The notes beneath the pieces were generated by a model, which saw only the letters and a list, made by a program, of their open reading frames with translations, was not told the DNA's origin and searched no databases. A stretch of DNA of 64,000 nt from Penium margaritaceum (Eukaryota > Streptophyta > Zygnematophyceae > Desmidiales > Peniaceae), in assembly GCA_023375785.1 (NCBI GenBank), contig SZWC01006867.1, forward strand, positions 32,867 to 96,866, in the 5' to 3' direction. Shown here in pieces: positions 31,630-43,696 of this stretch (the first letter of the stretch is position 1; every line of letters begins with the position of its first letter). The translations under genes were made by a program, and so were the position numbers.

Positions 31630-32935
31630 GAGTTCCCACAACTGCGTCCGGCCACTAGTCCCAAGGTGCGTGTAAAGGCGCATGCGCGCCTTCGATAGTC
31701 AGCTGCAAGCTCCGTGGGACCCCGATGGAGGGAGTGAAAATCACGTAGTCGGGCAGCCCTCGTGGCATGGGTCTCCGCAGTTAGAAGTGTCAGGGCTAGC
31801 TCCCAACCGTGACAAGGATGTGCTCCAGTTCCGGTTCCGGTCTCACCGAGGAAGGGTCGGAAGTTGACCACAGTCTCCTGTGGCATGGCGTAAAGGAGAC
31901 CACGCATTGTTCTCACTGCTGTCTAGATCTAGTGAGCATTGCAGGTCTGGTACTGGCCGTTGTAATAGGGTCAGACACCCTCAAAATTGGCCAACACCCA
32001 AAATAAGGTCTCCTTGTAATTCAAACTCTCAGCGCGATCGTAACGGGGTGGAGGTGACTCAAAGCCCTTCGGTCGCCGCTCCTTGGGGAGGGCGACCTCA
32101 GGCTTGGGAGACGGTGGACGAGGTACGGGGAACCCACCAGTGAGGAAAACGCCACCAAAAGTGAATGCTGCTGAACGACGTGGCTGATCTTGACAGCAAG
32201 AAGGTGACGGAGTGAGAGGCTGCGACCTCAATCGTAACTCATGCATGCGCTCCTCAAGCACACAAAGCTCGTGCTCACGTGAGTCATCCTCTATCACCTC
32301 CTCATCCTAGGTGTCAACCTGTAATGAGTGGTGCTGAGACCGTGGCACTATGTAGGGTCTAGACTGCTGAACAGATGCTGTAACTCCAGTAGATCCTCCT
32401 GGTGGCTGCGGTGAGGCCCCCAAACGACCCCTCAGTAACAGCGTGATCTCCTGCAACGTGTCCGACTGCTACTGCTGCTGTTGGCGCATCTTTTCCTGCA
32501 AACGATGAAGCTCGTCAATCGCAAGGGACTGCGACCATTTACTCATAATGCTCGAAGACGAGGAAGAGGATGGGTCAACTAGTACTTTACCCTTGTCACC
32601 GACCGGCGCCATCGCAATGCTCAGTATGGGCGAACGTAAAAAATGCTCCAAACAAGAAACTGACAGCGTTTCTCGAGGAATTGAAACGTTAGAAAAAGAC
32701 ATTTTGACCCCAAAATTGCTGACGTCAGTTTACCCAATGATGATGTGAGCGTTTTGTACACTAGCAAAAAAAGGTAGCGTGGCATATACTATGCTAGGTT
32801 TTTTTTTTTGGGAGGTCACTCAAATTCCGCGTGACCGGTGGAGGTGACCTGGTCGCCCCCTGCTTGTGGCTACGCACGGGTCGCGTAGTCCTTCGCAGTA
32901 CCAGGCAGGCCTACATAGTGGTACGCAATTTCTGT

Positions 32936-33300
32936 GCAGCTGCGCAGCACTGCTGTGTAGCAGCATTGCCGTGCAAGCCCGCTGCTGCTGCTATGGCAGG
33001 TCTGCTGCTCCCATTGTTTCTTCTATTGTTGTAGCAGCTATAATGCTGCTATTGCACTGTTGGTGCTTTTGCTGCTGCTGTTGCGTTGCTGTTGCGGCTC
33101 GCTGGTACAAGCTCCTGTCGCTGCAGCGCAGTGCCATTGCTTGCAGTGGCCGCCGCAAGCTACTACTGCGAGCAGCTATTCTTTTCTTTTGTACAAGCTA
33201 GTAGCCATACAGGATTGCTGCTTCCACCCGGTGCTGTTGCTGCTCACCGGTGTGGCTGTTGGAACTTGTCACTGCTGCAGCTCCTCTTGCTATGGTGTGG
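32936..33300. repeat. GCT/CTG-rich tract in the leader of copia D
   Basis: Interrupted GCTGCT and TGTTGCT units between gag and primer site, comparable to the tracts in B and E2. No gene. Confidence 0.7.
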
Positions 33301-33431
33301 CGATTGGGTGGTGACATCACTGCTGCTAACGTCGGCTGCCACAGGTCCCAGGGCGTGGTGGCGGCGATGACTCTCAATGTTGCTGCCGGTGCTGTGTCTC
33401 TACTGCGTAGCTCACTGAGAGAGGTCTTGCT

Positions 33432-33443
33432 GGTCTGATACCA
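33432..33443 (-). other. Primer-binding site of copia D
   Basis: Minus-strand TGGTATCAGACC, 11/12 to the 3' end of initiator tRNA-Met, adjoining the LTR. Confidence 0.88.
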
Positions 33444-34077
33444 TGAGATATTTCTAGGAAGCTTCCTAACCTTGCTGCTCCTAACGTGACGACACTATCT
33501 AGTCAGCGGGCGCACTAGCAAGCAAGGAGGTGCAAGAAACAGCAAGGATCAGGCTAGAGAGACACACAAAGTCTCATAAGCTCCAATAGCATAGTCATCC
33601 AGAGGGAAATGACAACCGACTAGCACAAAGCATGAACACCTGCCGCGGCACAGCGGGTGGCACATGCGAGAGTGTCAGTTTGTCCTAAAACCAGCTCCAA
33701 CCCACTATTCTGGCCGTAACTCTGCGCACAGGAATCCAAACACAACACTGTTTAAACCTAGAGGTGAAGAATCTTGAGCCGGACGCTACGAGTGATCAGA
33801 CATACAAGTCCGGCATCAATCGGTGGAAAGACAATGCAAAACATGAAAATCAGGCTCGAGAGCCCGTTCACTGAGAAAACCCTAGCGTTTGCAAAAAAAC
33901 TGTAGAGCACCCCAGCAAGCACATGAGACGTCGTGGCAGCCGTCTAGCAGCTGCTCGTGGATGGAGCCACCACCCGTCGGTGCTTTGGCACCAGCTGGGC
34001 CCGCATCACGGATCTGAAGGAGCATGGACACGGCCGAGTGGTCACAGTAAGCTTTACAAACAGTCTGTAACAACTCA
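33444..34077 (-). repeat. 5' LTR of copia D
   Basis: 634 bp, beginning TGAG and ending CTCA on the plus strand, like the B LTR (631 bp). No partner LTR of D is present, so it cannot be dated. Confidence 0.85.
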
Positions 34078-34184
34078 CATCACAACAGTAAGAAATCCTG
34101 TTACACAGACCACACAAGATTGCCGGTTGTAAGGACAGAGAGATTGGGCGCATTGTGCTGGTCATTGGTATAGGACACACAAGT
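34078..34184. other. Unassigned spacer between D and F
   Basis: Nothing recognised. Confidence 0.4.
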
Positions 34185-34807
34185 TTTTTAGATTTATATC
34201 ACGTTCCTTAACCACTCACATCTCTATTCCCTCTTGTCTCACTATCCATGGTACACACACACTTGGACAGATTGAGTGACCATGGCTACACCTCGGAAGC
34301 CGTTGACCAAGTGCGCCCTTGTTGCTATCACCAGGCTCATCAAACAGTCATCAAGCTACCCAGGAATGCCGTCCAGAGCAAGTATGGCCTACATTTGACT
34401 ATCTTGTTAGGATGTGGTAGATTCTAGGACTCATACACTCTCACCGCCCATGCCTACATCATGGTTTTTTTGCCTTCGGGTGTTTTGGGGGAGTTGCATG
34501 TTATCCATGGTGATGATCCTTAGGGGGCCACCGTGTCAGTCTCTAACTGCACAGGTGAAAAGCTTCCCTTGGTTAATCTCGAGAGGTTGGGCTGGAGCCG
34601 CAAGTGGTGGTGCATGCTCACTCAAGCGATTACTTGGTGTGGGTGTGCATTCACCGGAGACATGGACTCTCGCTCCCTCTCCCCGACCTCTGTCTTGGTT
34701 ATGGTTTTTAATTCCAAGGAAAACCCTACCACATCCATGGCGTGCAAAGACTCTCTTGCTTACTGTCCCCTCACACATGTCCATGAGAAATGGAAGAAAG
34801 TAACTAC
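34185..34807 (+). repeat. 5' LTR of copia F
   Basis: The start is set by alignment with the 3' LTR (shared TCTCACTATCCATGG and GACCATGGCTACACCTCGG), so it is good to about ten bases. The end is set by the primer site. Confidence 0.65.
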
Positions 34808-34819
34808 TGGTATCATAGC
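34808..34819 (+). other. Primer-binding site of copia F
   Basis: TGGTATCATAGC, 11/12 to the usual TGGTATCAGAGC. Confidence 0.75.
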
Positions 34820-35884
34820 AGTGAAAAGCCCTTCTCACTCTGCTTGCAATTCACGGCTTGTGGGTGGAGAGTCGTCCTATTACCGAGCCACCTCGTTAGC
34901 CTGGTGTGGCCTCTTTTACCACAAAGAGTTGGATGTAATAGTTCCTCCTACCTCTCCTGCTGCTCAAACAATGACATCCTATTTCCAGGCAGTAGCGTCT
35001 AATGCAGGCCGCAACACTTGCAGTCAGCATCTGCCGACAATAGCACGAAGCGAAACCAGCACCGTCTCGCACTTGCATCTGCTACTTCTCCTTTGAGATC
35101 TTTCCACTGTCCATCTGGATGTCCACCTACATGATCTTCACTGCATGCTCATAAGCACCTTACTGACCCGCTTTCTTCGGAGCAACCTTAATCAACACAT
35201 TCAGCTCAACCCTGAGAATGCAGTTCTCTTGCATCTCAGGCTACTTCTGCTGCCGACTCACCGGCCACGCTGGACTCCCCTCCTCTTGATTGGCCTCTCG
35301 AGGACGAAGTGAAGTCACCCTGCACTATAGTACGCCTTGAAAGTCGTGTAGAGTGGGAGGAACGGAAGACCTTTTGATCCACTCTCGCAGAGCGACAAGT
35401 TTTGACGAGCCACTGTGGGTGCATGTGCCTGATCCTTCATATTGATGTTGTGATCTTGTTGAGGTGGCTGAAGCGGCAGATAGTGAGATCGACCGCCAAG
35501 TTCACACAAGAGACGGCCTCCCACCTTCACGATCTCCTTCTCCAGGTATGCAGCCCACTGGGTCGTTATCCCAGTCCCACCAGTCCACACAGATCCCATC
35601 AGCTTGGCCGGTGCTGTATTGGACACCGCAACCGGTACTGCTGCCACATTCTCAGCCATGGCCCGTGCCAGTAGAGCACCGACCCAAATTGCAGTGGGTA
35701 GATCAGCTGAGGCATATGCTCACGCAAGGGCATCGTTGACTCTGTGTGCTGGTGTAACCGTCAACATTTCCACATAGGGAGCATTTGCTCTTGTTGCCGC
35801 TGCCGTAGCCTCTACAGTTGACATAACCTCAACCATCGTTGGCTCCATTCAGGCGTCCACTGTAGCAACAGTTTTGACCCCTAC
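34820..35884 (+). other. Leader and gag N-terminal region of copia F
   Basis: No intact ORF that I trust; it lies between primer site and the recognisable gag sequence. Several weak ORFs on both strands are probably noise. Confidence 0.4.
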
Positions 35885-36109
35885 GGATGCACCCCAGAAC
35901 CTCTCGCATCAAGTCACCCTATTATGCCACGAGCCATAATAGGGGTCCTTGTCGTCTTTATAGCCGCAGCACTGGGAGGGGCCACTATAATCGGTCCCTC
36001 TTTGTCTTCTCATTGCAGTTTCTACATGGATGGCCATCCTGTTCTCTTCAGCTGCTACGGTGGTGCCCCCTCTTTTCTCTCTGCTCCCACGCCGCTAGAT
36101 CGGTGAGCA

Positions 36110-36111
36110 AA

Positions 36112-36156
<45 letters not shown>

Positions 36157-36160
36157 TCTC
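36110..36160. repeat. (CT)n microsatellite
   Basis: About 45 bp of nearly pure TC repeats in the gag region of F. Confidence 0.95.
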
Positions 36161-37112
36161 TTTCTCCTACACACACTCATAACATATCTCTTTTTGGTTG
36201 CTCATTCTTTTGCACCATGTCTATACGAAAGGAAACCATCTAGGCCCTGCAAGCTGCTCTCAATGAGGCACAAGTTGCATGCCGTAGAGTAGAATAAGAA
36301 CTCCATAGTGGCTTAGAGGCTCAATATGCATTTGTTACAACTGTGGCCAACTTAGTGATAGAGTGCCTGCGTGCCGTCCCTACCATTGTTGTTGTCACGC
36401 CCACTAAAGAAACTGCTTCTCTCAAGTCCTCTATACCCGCCAATGCTGCCACCAATTCCACCGCTCCCTCTCTCTCAGCCTCTGCTCTTGCTCTGGTGCT
36501 TCTTCCATCTAGACAGAAAAACTGTGAGAGTGTACACCCACAGTTCACATCTAAGCTTTCTCCTCTTGGAAGACTCGCTTTAGTGCTTGGACACAGAGGG
36601 AACTGCTGTGGGAGTACTACTTAGTGGCCAGACCGCCTTTTGTCCCTTAGCCAGCAGAGTTTGCCCGTGTCGTCTGTGCTCTTATCAACATCGGGCCAGA
36701 GAGGCTACTAGAAGACATAGGTACGTACAATGCCGACCTGGCTCGTGGCATACCCGCTGATCCCACTGGTGCCTATGCTCTACTCACCGTGATACAGTGA
36801 CTGGTCATGCCGCTCAAAGCGCCGTCATTGTACATTTCAACGCTCTTCACAAGCACATAGCCGAATCAACTGATTTTACTGGACATAGAGTATGCGCGTT
36901 CTTTGTGACCTTAGGATAGCAACACCTGGCCCTCCATCTACATGTTTATCTATTGTCAATGGTCTCATCCCTGAGCTCTTTGACTTGTATTTGCATGTCT
37001 CCCAATCTGAGCTTGAGCGCCTTGATGGGCCCTAGTTCCCGCTAACTCACCCCCAGGGATAGGACCACTTGACAAGTTCACCGTTGCTCAGCTCACTCAC
37101 TGGTGGTGCAAC

Positions 37113-37580
37113 ATGCAGAACAAACGTCTACATCATGCTGCACTCATTGCCATCACCACTGCCTCATCCTCCTCCTCAGAAGTTGCTGCCTCCATTCCAT
37201 CCTCTCCCTCCACTGCTACTACCCACACCTCTCATGGTGCTGGTTGTAGCGGGAGAGGCAGGTGCAGACGTGGACGCAACAAGGTTCATGGTGGTGGTGA
37301 GAAATCATCGAATGCTCCTGTTGCCCCCAGCGAGCTTACATGTTGGAACTGCGATGCTTGTGGACACTCTGTCCCAAATTGTCCAGCGCCTCATGATGAT
37401 GCTTGTCTTGCTTTTGCCATGCATGCTCACTGGGTTCATACGGGCATCAGCTCCTCTCCTATGACCATAGCTGCTACGACATCAGTTTCTCATTCATCCT
37501 CTTCCCCCTCTGCTTCGGCTCTCAACAGAATCCTCCCACCCCTCTGGCCATTTGTCCCTCATCCTGGCCCTTGCGATTAG
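37113..37580 (+). CDS. gag: Copia F gag C-terminus with zinc knuckle
   Basis: 155 codons on the plus strand in a fossil gag. A Ser/Thr-rich stretch is followed by a basic GRGRCRRGRN run and the knuckle CWNCDACGHSVPNC, then an Ala/His-rich tail. The knuckle type and the basic run before it are as in plant copia gag. Confidence 0.75.
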   Translation: MQNKRLHHAALIAITTASSSSSEVAASIPSSPSTATTHTSHGAGCSGRGRCRRGRNKVHGGGEKSSNAPVAPSELTCWNCDACGHSVPNCPAPHDDACLAFAMHAHWVHTGISSSPMTIAATTSVSHSSSSPSASALNRILPPLWPFVPHPGPCD

Positions 37581-38008
37581 GTTCCTCCTCCTTTGGGCCC
37601 ACCCTACTATGGACCTCCAACAATGCACTACACAATTCTCCCTTGGCCCAAGGACGGTGGCCACTTCTCTAACCTCCTCCGACCGCTCTGCTTATTGCCA
37701 CGATGAGGAGCGCCCCTTAAGTGCCGTCTCACTGAACATCTCCAGCTACGTTCTTAGGGAGGTGAGAGTGTGAGTGGCCAGTCTCGTGCATTTGTCTGTG
37801 AGGGAGATGGAGCCCTTTGTGGTGCATCATCGGGGTGTGTTTAGGGGACCTTGCCTGATGACCACTCGTGGATTGAGGAATGGCAGTCTCGCACGTTCCC
37901 TTCCCATCTTCATTACTTGCCACATGTGCCCCCAGTTGGGACTGTTGTTGTCTGCCTTGCTCTTCCCTCGGCTCGTGTCTCCTCCGGCTTCTGGATTATT
38001 GTGGGGCT

Positions 38009-38732
38009 TGTTGGCTCTAGTGGGTGTGGAAGTACCCTTAAGGATGCCTAGCTCTCATTGAAGCACGCTACCAGTGTTTGGGCAGCAAATGGACACCAAT
38101 GGTGAAGAGTGCGGAGCACAAGGACCAAGGATGTGAGTGGGCAGAACACGTTGCATTCAGTAGATCTGAATTGAAACACGTTTTTGCCACTTAGCATAGT
38201 GAGATTACATCAGATCCTTATAGCTTGTGACCTCAGCTTTCCAACGCATCCAAGCACGCCAAAACCGAAGCAGAAGAGCCCCTGCTACGGCCGTCAAAGT
38301 AACCCTTGGTGGAGCTGCACACCTGGCCTTGCACTCTAGGCAACGGGAGGCGCCTCGACGATGACCCGTCGAAGCGCCTTTCCTCTCCTAGAAGTCAAGG
38401 AGAGGTGCACCCTGGTCAAGGCTGTCCTCATGGTTACCTCATTGATGCCCCTGACGCATTTGGAGCCCACTAGGAACGAACACGGATCACTGGCGGTGGA
38501 ATATCCCCCCACCCATGGCGGGTACCAGATTCCACCCGCCCAACACCCGATTTTTGGGCTAGGCTAACTTTGTGAATACTCACTCAAAGCGAGCGATTCA
38601 AAGCTTGATCCTACATGGAAACATCCAAGGAATGTTAATCTAAAGTCCAATTAGGTGTTCGACCACTCCTTAGTGGTAGAACCAGGGAGTACGATCAACG
38701 GAACTCATGGCAAGGGGCACACCTTGTTAATA
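38009..38732 (-). repeat. 3' LTR of element G
   Basis: 724 bp, beginning TGTTGGCTCTAG and ending near CTTGTTAATA, against CTTGTCAACA in the partner. The LTR at 52517-53231 is the same family in the opposite orientation. Confidence 0.85.
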
Positions 38733-38750
38733 ATCTCTCCCTTGCACCGC
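38733..38750 (-). other. Polypurine tract of element G
   Basis: Minus-strand GGTGCAAGGGAGAGAT before the LTR, matching the GGTGCAAGGGACAGAT of H and GGTGCAAGGGGGAGAT of K. Confidence 0.85.
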
Positions 38751-38805
38751 AGCCTTGATGCCCCATCCGTGAACATCAGCCATGCTCTTCTGCCCGGCCA
38801 AGCTA

Positions 38806-40473
38806 CTACTGTGAGCAACTCTCCTCAGCTGCTCTACACCAATCACAACCCATAGCGGCGGACACCCTTCTCCCCACTGTGGTCAGTTGTGTCCCCGTGC
38901 GGGACTTGGCAGTGCCCCTTTTGGCCTGCCTTGTGACCCTTGTTGTGTTGGTGTTGCTTCGTGCCGCGGCAGTTGGTCGCCTCCTTGAGATGACCTGGGA
39001 GCACTTGCCTTTTTGCAAGTCTAATCCCTCTCATGTGGGAGACCCGATCCTCTTGCGGCATCCTCCCCCGTGTGCGGAGACCTCGGACCTTCCTTTATGT
39101 CCTCCATCGCCTCCGCTTGTGCATGTGGTGCCTTTGATTTATCAACACCATCAGCACCTTGTGAGCTTGATCCAGTGTACTGCGTATCTTCCCCATCTTC
39201 TGGCAGTGCCTTCATGCTACTGCTCTTGGCTGTTGTTGGCACCGCCTCTGTGCGTGCCGCATTGTCCAAGCTACTGCTGCTTGCACCGCCGGCACTGGCT
39301 TGCATTTTGTTGCAACCAGCCTCACGGGATCCATGATGCCGTAGATGCGACTGCTCCTCTAGCCGTCGCCTGCACTTCTGCCACTGCCTCGCCGCACGTC
39401 CCAGACGTGCATACCTCTCCCCCTTGGAGAGGGCTTTCGGTGCTGGTCCTTTGTTTTTGGCTCCCTTGCCGCACTCCTCATGCAGAGTCTCTCTGTCTTT
39501 GGGAGAAGTTGGAGAGCTAGAGATCTCACTCCCCTCTTTGAACATGTGCAAATTGCACGGTTTATCTGCCTCATTTGTAGATGCCGGAGATGCCAGCTTG
39601 CTCGCCGCATTGTTCATTCCATACCCCTTGAGTGCTTTCCCTTCTCCTTGAGGACTTTGAGCCACCAACGCCTTGGCCGCACCTTGCGGCCTGGTCCTTT
39701 GCTCAGCTACCATTGCTCCCTCATGAGACTCGGCAGCGCCCTCTTCGCCTGCCTTATAGCCACGGTCCATCGCCATTGCCGATCGGAGCGTGTTTCCCTC
39801 ATGTGGAGAGCCCAGCCATTTGCCTTTGCTCTCCCCTTGTTGCACACCTCTCCGGACCACCTCTGTTTACTTTTGTTGCGGTGCACCCACTGCCCGACCT
39901 CCTACCGCGTGGTGCTCTTGGTCCCGGTCTGCTACTGCAATGAGCCCCTCAGGCTCAGCTTGAGGACCAATCCTCATGGCGTCCTCCCTCTGCTGCGTGG
40001 TCCTCTGTGCCGCCATCGAAGCCTCCTCTTGATACTTGGCGACTCCTTTTCTCACCGCCTCGTGGTCACGGTTCACCACCTCTGCAGCCCAGAGCCTTTC
40101 ATTCTCCGATTGAGAGCATGGCGTTATTTTGCCACTCTCCTCCTCCTTAGGCCCTGAAGTGGAGCCTTGTGCACGCAACACGCCTGCACCCGGTACCGAC
40201 CTTTGAGCCATCAGGTGTTGGCCATCTTGTCGGTGCCCCCTTAGCCAAGGCACGGAGCCCCTCGGACTCCACTTGAGGACGCACCTTCATGCCGCCCTCC
40301 TTTTGCTGCATGGTTCTCAGAGCCGCCACCACCGCTCTCGCATGGAACTCAGCAGCACCCGTTTGACCTGCCTTGTGGCTCCGGTACACCATTCTCGCAG
40401 CATTGGGCCCCTTTTTCCTGTTAGGAGAGCCAAGCCGCCTACCGTTGATGCTCTTCCCTGACTGGTCTACCAC
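38806..40473 (-). CDS. Element G repeated charged modules, unknown
   Basis: Several overlapping minus-strand ORFs (40473-40147, 40253-39867, 39860-39021, 39061-38843) share a module with a core such as SHKAGQTGAAEFHA, GYKAGEEGAAESHE or GHKAGQKGHCQVPHG, followed by Ala/Arg/Gln-rich sequence like VVAALRTMQQKEGG or SMAAQRTTQQRED. The third core resembles the gag knuckle YKCGQRGHWKATC of the same element, so the modules may be multiplied knuckle segments that lost most cysteines. I know no family with this layout. Part of a broken element; the functional frame is not certain. Confidence 0.4.
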
Positions 40474-40917
40474 CTAGACCACTTCTCTTGCATCCCTTGG
40501 AGGCCGTGCACCCATCACCCGGTGTCCCGTTGCATGGCGTGCCTTCTGGTCCACATCTCCCGACCCAGCCCGGATGGTACCCTCCATACCACCCACTGCA
40601 CCCTGAGGTTGCCCCCTCTTGGATGCAACTGCAACCACTTCCTTGCTCCGACGGCTGTCCACGTCAAAGTCACGGCTGCTCCTCGTGAGGACGTTGGCAC
40701 ATATCCGGTACACACCTCTTTTGTGTGCACCACGTGCCACGACACGTCCACTGCCCTCCTCTTTTTGGATGCAGCCCTTCCTCGTGAAGGTCACTTTGAG
40801 TCCCTCCTTGACAAGGCAACTCACGGACAACACCTCAGTCACCAAGTCAGGCATTTGGAGCTTCCTCTCCTTGGTACCCCTCTTCTTGGCTAACTCCTCC
40901 ACCTTCGTTTTGCCTGC

Positions 40918-42100
40918 TCAGAGCATATCACCACCTTTGTGATGAACGACGACATCCCCATTTTCATGCTCTGTCTTTAGCTCCTTCTTAGAGGTTGTGG
41001 AGGTTGCATGCTCACGGCATGCCTCGTGGTCTTTGACCACATCAGCTCCTGCAGCACAGAGTTGATCACTGTTGCATGGCTTGTCGACGATTGCTTCGGC
41101 CTGCCGTCCTCTCCCGACATGCTTATCGAAGTCCACGGCCTCTGTTGTGCACGTCGCTTTCCAGTGGCCGCGTTGGCCACACTTGTAGAAGGGCCCCTTT
41201 TGGGTCTTGTTTGAGCCGCCTTGCTCCAAACACGCATGTTGCTTGCCTGCCTCAGGTTGTACCATATTAGCCCCCTTCATGGAGCGTATGGAGTCGACGA
41301 CTCCCACGTTGGTGTGCTGCCCTTCTGCCACCTCTGTGGCCAGATCCGCAGCTCCCCATTGTGCAGTCCCTTCTCCAATGGCCCTCTTGGCCACACGAAT
41401 GGCACTCTCCCTTCTTGGCATAGCTTGGACACGTCCTTTCCTCCCCTTCATCTCCCTCTCCTCCTTGAGAGCGAATGCTTTGGGCTGATGCTACGGATGT
41501 CGTCCCTTGCACTACCACGGTGGTTTTGGTCCACCGGTCGCATACGACTTGTGTCCTCTCTTTGAACGTCAATATTTTGTCCCGTGGATCACCATCGCTG
41601 GTGATCCATGACGTCCAACTGTTCGGTTGGTCCAGGAGGAGCGCCGCTACTTGCAAGTGGAGGTTGATGGCCCATTCTGCCTGATGAGAACGGGACACTA
41701 TCGTCTCGACTTCTTGCACGAGCTCCGATGGACTGGTCCCCTCATCGGCTTGGAGGGTGAAAAGCCATTCGATCAGGAGGAGACGTTGCTGAAGACACGA
41801 CGGGTCATGCGCATTGTGGAGCCATACCCAAGCCTCCGCAGCCTTTGTGCATCCTTGGACATGCACGCGTTGTGTCGGGCACTCCTTCACGATCAGAGCG
41901 AGCGCCTCAGTGTTGCGCTTCTCGAACGCCTCCACCTCCTTGACGGTCGCGGACGTAGCAAGAGCTCTGTCTTCACCTCGGACCAGCTCAAGCAGTCCCT
42001 TGTCATCAAGGTAGACCTCCATGGTCCACCTCCACAAGGGGAAGTCCCTCCCGGCAGCCGGGAGGGCGTCCATTATGCTCTCTTGCTCGGTCATTGTCAT
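40918..42100 (-). CDS. gag: Element G gag with two zinc knuckles
   Basis: Minus strand, in two overlapping open stretches of a fossil gag. The N-terminal part is of the UBN2/copia type (WRWTMEVYLDDKGLLELV, then AAEAWVWLHNAHD). Two CCHC knuckles follow: CHSCGQEGHWRRDC in the first stretch and YKCGQRGHWKATC (first Cys position Tyr) in the second. The gag starts about 70 bases inside the primer site. It closely resembles the gag of J (WQFDVYLDDKGLLELV). Confidence 0.8.
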
Positions 42101-42151
42101 GGCGCGCGGCGGTAGCGTGAAAGTTGAGGAGCTAGGGTCCTTCTAGGCACG

Positions 42152-42166
42152 TGAGCTCATAACCCT
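42152..42166 (-). other. Half-tRNA primer-binding site of element G
   Basis: Minus-strand GGGTTATGAGCTCAC, 13/15 to GGGTTATGGGCCCAC, two bases inside the LTR. Confidence 0.7.
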
Positions 42167-42593
42167 TTGCTGGCTCTAGTGGGTGTGGAGGCACCCTCAA
42201 GGATGCCTAGATCTCACTGAAGCACGCTACCAGTGTTTGGGCAGCCAATGGACACCAATGGTGAAGAGTGTGGAGCATAAGGATCACAGATGTGAGTGGG
42301 CAGAACACGTCGCATTCAGGAGATCTGGATTGAAACACATTTTTGTTACTTAGCATAGTGAGATTACATCAGATGATCATAGAATGTGATCTAAGCTTTC
42401 CAAAGCATCCAAGCACGCCAAAAACAGAGCAGTAGAGCCCCTGCTACGGCCGTCGAAGTAACCTTTGGTGGAGCTGCCCACCTGGCCTTCCACTCTAGGC
42501 AACGGGAGGCGCTTTGACCATGACTCGTCAAAGCGCCTTTCCTTGCCCAGAAGTCAAGGAGAGGTTCACCCTGGTCAAGGAGATCCTTATGGT

Positions 42594-43284
42594 TGTCAAC
42601 CGGCATGAGGCAAACAGACTAGAAAACAGGGCCGACACAATAGCACCTGCCGTCCCCTCCTAGTGTTTCAGCTAGGAGAAGATATCACCCTGAGGATCAC
42701 GGTTCCACACTGAGCTGTTCCTAGGCAAGCACTTGCTAGCAACTGTGTCTACTTAACACTTAGTCACTTTTGCGCGACGTGCTAGTCAAAGACGAACTCC
42801 TGGGGCTTAGAGCAACCAGTGTCTTCTTTACATTGTTCCTTAGTTGGACAACTCTGTGAGGAGCATCTAAGGCCAGATTGTATAATTAGAATGAGAAATG
42901 AGCTTGGTACATATAGTCCTAGGCCTGGCTTCTAAAGTGTGTGGGTAGTGGCACTTTTGGGGTGGTCACTCCACACCACCTCACCAGTCCGCCAATTGGT
43001 GCATCCACTGACCGCCCAGTGGCGCACTCTTCTATTGCATGGAGGAATGTTTAAGAAACTTCCCCCCTGTGCAGGAAGGTCAAAAGACCTCATGCGCATA
43101 TCAAGGCTTGATTGCAGGACCTGTTGTCCCTAAGTCCAACATGCTATCCGTTGCGCTACACTTCTGGTGTCTCGCTTGGACTTGCACCAGGAACAAGGTT
43201 TGGGGGACTTACTCCAAGGGAGCAGTGCATGCCCAGCCTGTCCGTCAAGCCATAGCGGTGGCCATGGGGCAAAGAAGAACAACA
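42594..43284 (-). repeat. 3' LTR of copia H
   Basis: 691 bp, TGTCAACC...AACAACA on the plus strand, next to the polypurine tract (43285-43300). Confidence 0.92.
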
Positions 43285-43366
43285 ATCTGTCCCTTGCACC
43301 TTAGGCCACCTGCTGTGGTAGTTTTCTTTGGCATGAACATGTAGCTCTAGGTTGTGTTTGTGCATG

Positions 43367-43696
43367 TCAATTTTCTTTATCTTTAGTTCTGATCTCTCGC
43401 ATCCACCATGCCGACTCCTTGAGCACGTGCAACGTGCACGTCGCTCTCAGCGGCTTTGTCAAGAAGTCCGCAAGCATTTTCTTGGTTGCAACGTACTCCA
43501 GTTCCACGACACCGTTCGCGACAAGGTCACGTGAGTAGTGGTACCGAACATCATAGTGCTTTGTACGCTGGGAGATCATGTTGTCCTCTGCCATAGCGAT
43601 GGCACTTTGGTTGTGGATGCGGATGATGGTTGCTTCCTCTTGTGGTGCTTTGATCTCATCAAGCAAACTACGAAGCCATTGCGTTTCCTTGCACAC
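43367..43696 (-). CDS. Copia H RNase H C-terminal part
   Basis: 109 codons on the minus strand in a fossil polyprotein: WLRSLLDEIKAPQEEATI, HNQSAIAMAEDN, the copia hallmark RTKHYDVRYHYSRDLV, and MLADFLTKPL at the end. It removes the RNA strand in the intact family. Confidence 0.9.
   Translation of the reverse strand: MCKETQWLRSLLDEIKAPQEEATIIRIHNQSAIAMAEDNMISQRTKHYDVRYHYSRDLVANGVVELEYVATKKMLADFLTKPLRATCTLHVLKESAWWMREIRTKDKEN

Larger units (their letters stand above)
27240..34077 (-). mobile_element. Copia D: Ty1/copia element lacking its 3' end, broken
   Basis: Minus strand from right: 5' LTR (33444-34077), primer site (33432-33443), leader (about 32703-33431) with a GCT-rich tract, gag N-terminus with a coiled coil (32702-32469), gag (about 32297-30600), protease (about 30257-29808, with IIDSGASHHMT), integrase (29658-28984), a linker with Thr/Pro repeats (about 28756-28424) and the N-terminal half of reverse transcriptase, ending at the C/D junction. 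The rest of reverse transcriptase, RNase H and the 3' LTR are missing. A 528-bp stretch is falsely repeated around the N at 31101. It is heavily broken, with more than ten breaks. It is a close relative of B and C. Confidence 0.85.
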
